Source of the DNA: Nymphaea colorata
Taxonomy: Eukaryota > Streptophyta > Magnoliopsida > Nymphaeales > Nymphaeaceae
NCBI RefSeq assembly: GCF_008831285.2
Contig: NC_045138.2
Span: 28,677,934 to 28,741,933 of the forward strand
Direction: 5' to 3'
Length of the DNA stretch: 64,000 bases
Positions 55,034 to 64,000 of the stretch are shown piece by piece. The position numbers and the translations under genes were made by a program. Under the pieces are notes generated by a model. The model had not been told where the DNA came from. It saw only the letters and a program-made list of their open reading frames with translations, and made no database searches. How positions within the stretch are numbered: position 1 is the stretch's first letter; every line of letters starts with the position of its first letter.

Positions 55034-55241
55034 GATGGAGAAGAGTCGTCGAGTCGACTTGTCGTCTCGACGCCTCTCTCCTTTCCCAAAAGGGGGACGC
55101 GGTGGCGGGCGGCCGGCGGGACCGACGGCTCCTCCTCTCCCTTCCCCGCTCTCTCTCTCTCTCTCTCTCTCTCTCCGCGAGTTGTGGACAAAAAGTGAGA
55201 AAAAACGACGAAAGAAGTCCGGTCTCCGGCCGCCCCCTCCC

Positions 55242-55248
55242 CTTTATA
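55242..55248 (-). promoter_or_regulatory. Distal TATA box upstream of the malic enzyme gene
   Basis: TATAAAG in the context CACCTATAAAGGGG on the minus strand, about 435 bp upstream of the proximal box. It predicts a leader of about 180 nt, GC-rich with a GA tract, before the ATG at 55033. Confidence 0.55.
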
Positions 55249-57451
55249 GGTGTCCGAAGGGGTATTCACATCTACCGAAAAGCCCACATTGTTTCCGGTC
55301 AAGGACAAAAGGGGGTCCGTATTTTTAGGAGAAAAACGAATGGTTGGTGACCAGGGGCACCAGTAGGTCGCTCTGTAGGCTTTCTCCTACACTTCGGTCA
55401 TGTTTACAGGCAAACCACTTAGGTTATTAGTTATTTACCTGGATCCACTTGATTTTTTACTAATTACTTTCATCGCCGTTTTTTCGCCTCAATTTTCCCT
55501 TTTCCACGAAAAGCAAGGTTTGGCTTTCGGATCACCCTTTTAGCTGTGCATCTTGAAAGCGAAGTGCACAATGAAAGGGGCGACTTTGCTGAAAGCTGCC
55601 CAACTTAATAACAGCAAGCTTCTGAGGTCCTCATAAAATGGATTTTATGAAAATAAATAACTAAATAAAATATGCTCAAAGCATATGCTTAGTTGTGGCT
55701 TCTTAAAAACAATAAATGGACGGGCTCGCAACAATAACATATTGTTATAGTTCCCAGATCACCACTGAGGATTTAAATATCTTTAGTGACACTCTATGCA
55801 GGCTAAGCTTTAAGTTTACAATCTAAAATTTAAAGGTACGTTTACTAACTTTGTCGCGCCAGGATTATACATTTAATTTCAATTGCAATAACTTTACAAG
55901 AAAAGAAATAAGAAACGTATAAGAAGAATATTATGTTTCTTGGAAGATGTATTGTTAACAAACATGATCTACGTTCTACTATAATTATAGATGTTTTCAG
56001 ATTCATCAACCAAAAGTTGGGCATAATCATATTATATCTTCTAAGACAAAAACATTTAGTTGTTTGATCAAGAAAACAATGTTCTTCTTATAAAATGTTC
56101 TCTCAAAAAGAGGGAGCATGAAAGTTTTTGAGTGGCTTTTGTCAATTTTTTGATATGCTTACCGAGTGGGTGACGTGAGAGGGCAACAGTCGAGCCTTCC
56201 CCAGATGGCGCAAGGGCTTTGAAATGACTGGAATACCCTCTGTATTTAATCTTGTCCTACATTATTATTTTAGTGACCAACATTTGGATCCTTGCTTTTT
56301 TTTATTAACTTTTCTCCCCCGGAAGGCAAGCTGAGTTCGACAGAAGAAACCTTACCGGTTCATTGATCAAGAGATGCGGTAGATTATACAATTGCAACAG
56401 GTAAACCCAGATTGCGTCCCCAATTTAATCGTTTATAGATCCTCCTAGCCTCTTTATTGTGTAACAAATTCTAAACATGTTATATTGACAGCCTAAATCA
56501 CATGGGTAAGTAAGGTCTACTTATCCATGTCGTCATGTTCGCACGCACGGTAAAAACGAGTACTTGAATACATTTGGGTACCTTTTAAAACGAAACTGAT
56601 GTAAATTATTGATTTTATTTGATTTAGCATGTTTTTAACTTAGTTTTTATTACATTTTTGCAAATGTACTGTTCAAAACATGTGTGTGTACATATATATA
56701 GACACACGGTTTGTTATACCCCTAATACTTACAATTTTTTAAAATTGTCATGTCCATAATACATGTATGTTCATATCCATACCTGAATCTACTTAGTTTA
56801 TAGCAAAAATTTTTCACTACTTTATGAACAAGTTGATTGGCATGCAACTTTCACACACAAACATAGTTGCAAGAACACACACACACATGCAAGAAAGTTT
56901 CAAAGGCTTTTAGTTCATTCTATTATGAAACACAAGTCTGGTTTAACCAATGCAATTATGACTCAATAGGGAGGTGGTGCGGGTTCAGGCTGACCGATAG
57001 GATGAAAATAATATACTAATTGACGTGCATTGCATTGAAAGTTTTCTATCAAACACTTAGCGGCATGCCTCTGTAACACCTCATAAGTTTAGTTTTGTAT
57101 CGCTCATGAGTGGGTCGAATTGTTATAGCTTCTGCTTAAAAAATGATTACTTTGAACCTACATAACGCACTTTTCATATTAAAATAGCTTTTGCGGCTTC
57201 TTAAAAATAAAATAATAATTTAGAATAGAATCAAAATTTGTTGCAATATGAGCTATTAGTTTTTCATTATTTAATTACACTTATTAAAGCTGTTTATTAA
57301 CTAATTTGGAGTAGGCCACTTCGGGAGTCTCCTGGGTAAAATGGTCCTGGAGAGAGTTGAAAGCCGTTTCTGTGACTCGTGGGCGTTCCCGTAATTTACC
57401 TCATTGTGTAGAACCAATTGCTGACGTTCAGGTCCAATGTTTGGGGTGGGA

Positions 57452-57476
57452 CCCACGGGCGACTGAAGCCCGTGGG
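57452..57476. repeat. GC-rich perfect hairpin, 9-bp stem
   Basis: CCCACGGGC (57452-57460), loop GACTGAA, GCCCGTGGG (57468-57476), inside a locally GC-rich stretch (57300-57600) with no recognised gene. Confidence 0.7.
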
Positions 57477-58328
57477 ACCCATCCTTACAAAGACGCGTAG
57501 CGGCGTCCGCACCCATGAAAGTTAAGTGGGCCCCACGCCGAAGGAAATTTGAGTCTCCGAATGGGGTCCATATCCAATGTCTAGTTCAACGCGGCCGGAA
57601 AACCAAATCATCTAACCTGGAGTGGAGATCCAGAATGCACGTAAACATCGGGCTTGGGAATGAGTCGGATCCAGATCCAGTTCTTAGTTGAATTCATTCA
57701 ATTAGGAGATATTTGATGGTTTCATATTAAGATCCAAACTTAACACGAGACGTTTCATAGTGACAGAGCCACACAATGGTTGGTACACAACATTCTCTTA
57801 AAATTTCTTTTTATATATATATATATATATATCAGATAAAAACGAGTGCGCCTTCAACCAATTTTTTTTGTTTTGCCACTAACTTCATAAAGAGAAATCT
57901 AAGGTTCATACTCATTAAAACCCTAATATTAAGAAAAGGGTTTCCTAATCTTTTTTAGGGTAAAAAAAAAAATTCTTAGGTTGTGTTTGGAGGACGCTTT
58001 ACATATAGAAGTTTTGGGAAATCAGATTCTATAAAATCCTCATGCTTATAACCAGTTTTTGAATCCTAGTCCCTTGTTGTTCACACTCTTTTCAAAACGT
58101 TGTTTTGACAAAATTTGTTTTTATCTATTTTGTTTTCTGCTGCCTGAAACAATTTTTTTTGTTTTGATTTTTGTCTAGTTATAATTTTAGGACATAGCAT
58201 AATTGGTTGAGCAAGCATACATATAAAAAGTACGTTGCTATTATATTTTTATAAATGCTATTCTTTTGAAAGACATTCAAATTAGCAATTATTTGGCCAT
58301 ATAAATAACCAACTAATTTCAATTTATC

Positions 58329-58329
<1 letters not shown>

Positions 58330-58371
<42 letters not shown>
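58330..58371. repeat. Compound (AT)n(AG)n microsatellite
   Basis: About 11 AT units followed by about nine AG units. Confidence 0.9.
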
Positions 58372-59099
58372 TTGGAGTGAATTAGGCGAAACATTAAAAC
58401 ATTATTTTAAAAGGAAATTGAAAAATATAAAATTTAGTAAAGAATACCAAACATTTAAAATATTTTTCAAAGCCTTGTGGACTTTACAACACCTTTCTGG
58501 TCAGGAACGAACCTAAGATCAACCAGAGTCTATCTTGTCGTCCTGAGAGCAACCAGGACCGAGTCCGGTCCACTTTCTCAGACTCTTCTTCTTGGGGATT
58601 CAGGCGACTCGCCTTCTCTTTCAAACACCTGTTCTTTGTATTTTGCTCTGTTTCTTTCCTTTTTGTATATATATATATATATATATATATAGCGGCGGAA
58701 ATGTGTGAATCAATATGACTTGAAATTATGAAGAAACGTGTCTTTGACAAGGCTTTGTCAAGTTCGTTCACCAAGGAATATGCCCATTTTTTTTCTTCAT
58801 TGACAAAACAATATTATTAAAAATATACTTTTTTCCAAATTTTGTGGAAATATTTTATATAATAATAGGGGAACCTTCGGCCCCACTAAGTTGAAAGGTA
58901 TTCTTATTCATTATCAAATTAGAGTTGCCAAGAAGTCACGTCCATTCCGAATCAATCCTTGCTGGAGGATATGCCTCCAACCCTTTTATTTAATCAAAAA
59001 ATGAGAAAATGGCTATACAAATCATTCGGTTTTTAATTACAAATGTTTTAGCGTTTATGAATGCTTAGGACAAGTAATTAAGGTCTTTTCAAGCTGAAC

Positions 59100-59345
59100 A
59101 AATTTGGAGTTAAATATCTAATTTTTACCATATTCAAGTTATAGGATGTTAATGTATTAAGAATCTGATGCAAATGAAGGAAGGAAAGTAAATACCATAT
59201 CCGAATTTGGTCTTTGAATTCTAAGTCCGATTCAAATCTAACTTTTAAACAGACAACTGATCCTGAACCACTTTAAAGTAGAATATAAATCTCGATCTAA
59301 TGCTATTTTTTAAATCTAAATCTAATCCAATGTTTTACTTGGATG
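59100..59345. repeat. Dispersed GATTCAGATTC-rich repeat, copy 4
   Basis: Contains ATATCCGAATTTGG, AAGTCCGATTCAAATC, TAAATCTCGATC and AATCTAATCCAATG words. Strongly diverged relative to the blocks at 23 and 37 kb. Confidence 0.4.
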
Positions 59346-59579
59346 TTAGATTTCTAATGTGTCCTAATGTTCTAAAAAGGAGAAAATAATCTTGGTACTA
59401 ATAAATATTGCTTTTCTTTTTTTTACTAACTTCTGTTTTTTTTTTTTTTTTTAATGGTGAGTGGTTCATTTTACCCTCCTAAAAGATGTCACTGCCCCCC
59501 TCTTTGTACGTCTCTCTGGTTTCACATAGCATGTTTCGGGACTTTTTTCAGTCCAAAGGTAAAGCGTACTAGAACGTGA

Positions 59580-59660
59580 CAGTGACCACTTCAAAACTCG
59601 AACATGAGTACTTAGAGGACCCGAACCACCTTGCTGCCCACTACGCTACCACCCCTCGAG
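59580..59660 (-). mobile_element. Candidate tRNA-derived SINE fragment
   Basis: On the minus strand TAGCGTAGTGG (59638-59648) matches the A-box pattern. TGTTCGAGTT (59595-59604) resembles a B box, about 33 bases further on. No cloverleaf, tail or target duplication was found. Confidence 0.3.
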
Positions 59661-59867
59661 AACTTCTATCATGTTACATTTCCTTTCTTTTTTCATACTT
59701 TTCCAATATCACATATAATTAGAGAGAAGCGCATGGATCCATACTAGGACGATGAGGCGAGGGGCCCGCATGCCTGAGCAGACTCAAGAAGATAAAAGTA
59801 TAAAACAAGTGAGACCAACATTGGAAGATTTTCTTCTAACCACATGCATCAAATATTTGAGTTATTT

Positions 59868-59996
59868 TTTCTTTCTTTCAGTAGTCCCTCCATTGCTGAC
59901 GTTACTTCTACATTAATGGCCTACATTATGTTTCTCTTTCTTTCAATAGTCTCTCCATTGCTGACGTTACTTCTACATTAGTGGCCTACATTATGG
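59868..59996. repeat. Two-copy tandem duplication, unit about 60 bp
   Basis: TCCATTGCTGACGTTACTTC followed by TACATTARTGGCCTACATTATG occurs twice, separated by a CTTTCTTTCARTAGTC stretch. Confidence 0.85.
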
Positions 59997-60079
59997 CCAA
60001 AACCTCATATTTGAGGTATGACCTTAAATCCATAGATATGAAATTCTCATATATGTCAAATTGTCTTGTTTTTCATATC

Positions 60080-60475
60080 TAGAGCTGCACAAGGAGTCGA
60101 GTCAACTTGGGCTTGAATCAAACTCGTTCTCTCGGCTCTTCATAAACGAGACGAGTTCGAGCTTATAAAGATACTCGAAATGATAAACGAGTTCGAGTTT
60201 CAGGAACTTGATTCGTTTATACTCTACTCGACTTGTAAATCTATACTCTATATAATACTACCAAAGCTGGTTCATCAGTTTTAACTTTTAGAGTGAAAAC
60301 AAATTTTCACAAGTTGAACGAGTTATATGAGTTAACGCTTACACGAGTTAATGCCTAAACAAGTTAAATGGGTAGAACGAATCGAGTTCTAACTCGATTT
60401 TGTATAGTCGAGTCGATCTCGAGCTTGCTATAAGGAGCTCGACCCGAGTTTGAGCCGAGCTTAAGGTTGAGTTTT
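60080..60475. repeat. Dispersed CTCGAGCTCGACTCG-rich repeat, copy 5
   Basis: Starts AGAGCTGCACAAGGAGTCGA and ends with GAGCTCGACCCGAGTTTGAG and GCCGAGCTTAAGG. The AT-rich centre matches the copy at 27.3 kb in inverted order (ACGAGTTATATGAGTTAACG). Confidence 0.7.
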
Positions 60476-60848
60476 TTCTGTGGCTATCACTCCCCTAAAT
60501 GACCCAATTTTTTTTATGTTATTTAACACTTCTAGCCAGTGTCGCTTGTAGGATTTTCTGTATTTTTATCTGATATATGCTCAATGTTCTTTTAAATGTT
60601 ATTTCTTTACTGTGGTCTGTAAAGTTTCAACTATCCATTGGAACTTGGTAACGTTGATCTCGCTCTCTGTTTCTCTCTCTCTCCACCTCCTCCTCCTCTT
60701 GCTTTTGTTCTCGTTTTGTTTCTGTTCTTCACGTTTCTTTGTTCTTGTTTTCTTTGCTATTTTTTCTCCTATGTCACCTTTATTTTATTTTTTTGTCTTT
60801 GTAAATTGGTGATGCCTTATTACCAGATTTTGTTTTTTAATGAATTTC

Positions 60849-60850
<2 letters not shown>

Positions 60851-60882
<32 letters not shown>
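60851..60882. repeat. CT microsatellite
   Basis: About 15 CT units; shorter CT-rich stretches precede it at 60660-60700. Confidence 0.9.
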
Positions 60883-60883
<1 letters not shown>

Positions 60884-62029
60884 GCCTCATGCATGGGGTT
60901 CTTTTGTATTTACCTCGTTTGTAAATTTCTTGGTGCAATTGATTTTCTATTTTGTCGGCAGTCCCTCCCTCTAAATTTTGATAGCTTTCCAGAATTTTGA
61001 TTGTTAGTCCAACTCAAGAACGCTGATTGGTAGATGAGGTTCTCGATTCTCAAACATTAACTCTTCATAATAATGGTGACATCTCCTTAGTGTTTGGTAT
61101 CTCTTTTTGACTTCGCTGCTAAACCTCTACATCATGAATAATTGCGTAGGTGTAAAAGCGAGGCCAATAAGAAAATAGATCCGCCAGCCAAACCACGTGA
61201 AGATGCCGGACATATATGTAACATGCACCTTTACCAGATAGAAATTTTTCAAATCAAGATTAGTAGGGGACATATATGTGGTTGGTCTCCACGGATTTCT
61301 AAAAAAAAAATTAGAATTATGAAAAGGTCTTGGTCTAGATTCTATAAAACCCTCTCATCCCAAGTTCTTCCAATGAAATGCAGTAACTGGAGGTCTAGTG
61401 TTTGGTATCCTAGGAACAGCGAGAACAAACACGGCCTCGAAAGGGCCTGATTTTTAATGCCCAAGTCCATTCTTCCTTGCCGTGTCTCGTGTTTGATTTA
61501 TCTGTTGATCAGCGGAACATAGGTGGACCTTCTCACCCATTTTGCAAGTTATCAAACGCAGAAGATGTTTGGATTTTGTGACATATTCATGGAATACTGC
61601 ATCTCAAAGAAGGCCGTGTTCCTGTTACCAATGCCTTGTAAAACGCAGCAAGCCATACCTGAAATGATGGAAAGAACAAATGCCTGTGCTGAATTCAGCT
61701 GACCCACTTATATCTGCATAATTTGGTTATATGTGTGTGTGTATGAAAATTGTTCTTCACAATGCATTTTTGTTAAATCCCACCTTCAGCACATGAGAAG
61801 AACATACTTGGATGTATTTTAAACCTCTCTATGTGTCCATGATTGAACACTAAATTACATTTCCAATGTCCGTTTATGCTTTTTAGAGATGGAAATCAAC
61901 AGATTATGTTGCCTAATCCTTTCAATGAAGGTTCAAAGTATTTCTTGCAATGAAATCTAGTGCATATTCATAAGCCAATAGACTAACAAATATGAGACTT
62001 AGCAAAAAATGGGTCATGAGAAGTCCATC

Positions 62030-62190
62030 TCTAAGGCCGGGCAGTGGGCTGGGCCAGGCCTGACCAAGGCTTGAAAAAGTGGGGCTCAGGCTGGCCCAAA
62101 ACCTTTGGCACCAGCCGAAGCCTGGCCTACTTAGTTATTAGGTTGGGCCTGACTATCAACTTCATACCTGTCGGATACCCGGTTAGGATT
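62030..62190. repeat. GGGCTGGGCCAGGCCTG-type dispersed repeat
   Basis: Contains GGGCAGTGGGCTGGGCCAGG, AGGCTGGCCCAAAACC, GCCTGGCCTAC and GGTTGGGCCTGAC, then TCGGATACCCGG. Repeats built on GGCCxGGCC words are common in plant spacers. Single copy in this window. Confidence 0.5.
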
Positions 62191-62294
62191 TGAAATTCTT
62201 AACATTTCATTTTTTTAATATCTAGAAACATAAGTCAATGTATTAAGTGTTTTTAAGAGAGCTAACAGTGGTACACAAAAAGTTTTTGAGGGAG

Positions 62295-62325
<31 letters not shown>

Positions 62326-63142
62326 ACATATAATTTAATTAAACATTTTTAGTTATTTGTTTTTCAAATAACAACCATGTATGTATTTCGTGTGAGGAGG
62401 GGAATCTACCACCTAATAAAGAGCCAAATCTCCCACTCAACATTTTGTTTTCTTAAGGTATAAGGCTTGAGTTTGGTGTTTCGGGTTGTTACCTCTTGGC
62501 TGCGTTTCAACTTGGGCATGGATGAAATGAAAACCCACCGCGCATTAGCCTCCACTCCAAGCTGTTGTGCTACCTTCTTGGGTATATATATATATATACG
62601 TCTACTTGGTAAAGTCCCCTCTTTGTTCTATAGAGCGTATTCATGAAACAGCTTGGCCAAACAGCTCCTTTTCTTTTAGTCAACCATTTTCAACCTAAAA
62701 CCTGAACCTTCTTGGGGCAGAGACAGAATCTCTTGTATACCCCTGCAACTTCAGCATGTACGAAAACGAGCCTCGTAGCAATTGAACCATGATTCTATGC
62801 GACTCTGCATGACATAGTAACCTTGAGCCCTCCAGAGAACCAAAATAAACTAGGAGAAAAGTCGACGACAAAAGTTAGACATCATTTCTGGTGATCTTAT
62901 TACATGTATAAATTACATTTCATTTCCTTCATTTGGGATCGACGACCAAAAAATTTCAACTTATTACCAATATTACACATACAAAAAGCTCGTTAAAAAA
63001 ATGAATGTAACTGAATCATTAGACCCTTTGGATTCTAGCTGCAAAGGGGTCAGCCCACACTATCTTCTTTTCATGTATTTATGTACAATACAACTTCCTC
63101 CACGAATTGGTTGGTAGAAATGTCGAACTCCTTGCTATTTGT

Positions 63143-64000
63143 TCATCTCATCTGGAAATTAAATTTCCTGATGCAGTAAGCAAACATTGCTGCAAAGAAG
63201 ACTGTGAAACCAACCAGAACTCCGGCCACTGGTCCCATAAAGTCAGGGTTATAGCCGTAGCGCTCTTTGACAAAGGTGCTAATCGGCTTAAAACCTTCTC
63301 CAATAACTAGAATTTCTTCATCCAAATCTCCATACTGTGAGACAATAAGTCCGTAAACCGTCCAAGCCACTGGGCAGATCCAGTAGTACCAAACCCACCA
63401 CTTTGGAATTCTCTGCATATGCCACCGAAAAGAAGCCATTAGTTACTGAATAAAACCTCCAAAAAAAGTTAATCTCGAGTACCAAACTTTCCTTGCCTTA
63501 CGTGCATGTGTGCGCGTGTAGGCAGGCTAGTCTACCAGATCAGACTTTTTATCACTTGGCAGAGAAAGACTTACTGGTCTTGGGATGAAGAAGCCTGAAA
63601 ACAAATTGAAGATGGAGTAAAATGCAGCGGCAAATATCGCAGCAATCTCATGGTTTGGAGTCATTGCAACGGTCATCATCCCGTAGTAGGTGAAGTAGAG
63701 GAAAGTGAAAAGGGTGATGAAGAAGAACCAGAAGAACTTCACTGCCGTCCACTGAAAACTCATCATACTATACACTACCACTGTGTAATATACAGCCTGA
63801 AATAGTGCATATGGTATCTCCACAACTACCTGCATTTAACAAAACACAGAACTTAGTGATGAAATTCACAGCTCAGCACACACCTTACCGCACAGAACTT
63901 TTCTGATGACCTACCTGAGACAAAGCATATGGCAGAGGAGCGTACATCCCTGCAGCTCTTTCTCTGTAAAACACAGTCCGCTCTACATCAATGACAGGTT
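63143..64000 (-). CDS. PDR-type (full-size ABCG) transporter, C-terminal exons, truncated by window edge
   Basis: Minus-strand exons 64000-63915 (continuing right of the window), 63829-63575 and 63412-63143, giving 204 visible residues to TGA. The partial exon reads [20 protein letters not shown], the PDR signature in the second transmembrane domain. The middle exon begins [15 protein letters not shown] and carries hydrophobic segments plus [15 protein letters not shown] and FSGFFIPRP. The last exon starts [20 protein letters not shown] and ends in a final membrane helix and KFNFQMR. Full-size ABCG proteins are plasma-membrane ATP-driven exporters of lipids, hormones or defence compounds; the nucleotide-binding domains and any substrate clue lie outside the window. 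Family certain, member unknown. Confidence 0.95.

Larger units (their letters stand above)
55260..63100. other. Gene-free spacer between the malic enzyme and ABC transporter genes
   Basis: No supportable gene in nearly 8 kb. Contents: AT microsatellites (57812, 58330, 58665, 62298, 62583), a CT tract at 60851-60882, a GC-rich hairpin at 57452-57476, a GATTCAGATTC-type block, a candidate SINE, a tandem duplication, a CTCGAGCTCG repeat and a GGGCTGGGCC-type repeat. Confidence 0.65.

Noticed and set aside
55003-55350. Longer open frames covering the GC-rich region upstream of the malic enzyme gene
   Set aside because: They read through GA/CT repeats and have no family features; only the 27-base segment ending at a splice donor (55007-55033) is proposed as coding.
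61142-61450. 102-residue basic open frame on the plus strand
   Set aside because: Lys/Arg/Ser composition without motif, not supported by splice signals or a nearby promoter; probably chance.

Overview
The window is nuclear DNA of a flowering plant. Every recognisable gene has plant-type GT-AG introns and a plant family product, the spacers are AT-rich and microsatellite-laden, and dispersed plant-type repeats are common. I cannot name the species; nothing looks grass-like and nothing is bacterial or organellar. All exon boundaries were read by eye from splice consensus plus protein-family conservation, without transcript data.

Layout. (1) 1-5534, plus strand: the last nine exons of a cereblon homologue (LON-type N-terminal domain plus CULT domain); its 5' end lies outside the window. 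(2) 5535-14060: spacer holding an eroded Copia-type gag remnant on the minus strand (8923-9893) between short direct repeats. (3) 14183-14590, plus: a small intronless RING-H2 E3 ligase gene. (4) 14.7-28.7 kb: gene-free, full of AT/CA microsatellites, small terminal-inverted-repeat elements and at least four dispersed repeat families. (5) 29080-29655, minus: a paralogue of the RING-H2 gene, with a seven-residue motif present three times instead of once and a related promoter. (6) 29.7-40.8 kb: more repeat-rich spacer. (7) 40895-47060, plus: an 11-exon 2-oxoglutarate/Fe(II) dioxygenase of the At3g49630/At1g35190 type, followed by a tandem copy of its terminal exon (47576-47666). (8) 48701-54511, minus, convergent with the dioxygenase: a complete 18-exon NADP-dependent malic enzyme of 591 residues. 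(9) 55.2-63.1 kb: repeat-rich spacer. (10) 63143-64000, minus: the last three exons of a full-size PDR/ABCG transporter that runs off the right edge.

The genes do not form a functional cluster; this is an ordinary mixed plant gene neighbourhood. Two are ubiquitin-pathway types (substrate receptor and RING E3s), two are metabolic enzymes and one is a transporter.

The most interesting observation is at the malic enzyme gene. There are two TATA boxes about 435 bp apart. The proximal one gives a leader with no ATG before the cytosolic start. The distal one gives a leader whose first ATG opens nine codons ending at a consensus splice donor. That donor can join, in frame, a 53-codon Ser/Ala/Arg-rich stretch immediately upstream of the cytosolic start. 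The arrangement looks like one gene encoding a cytosolic and a plastid-targeted enzyme from two promoters, as is established for plant PPDK. The other leading observations are the duplicated terminal exon of the dioxygenase and the triplicated FDLDEAL motif of the RING-H2 paralogue.
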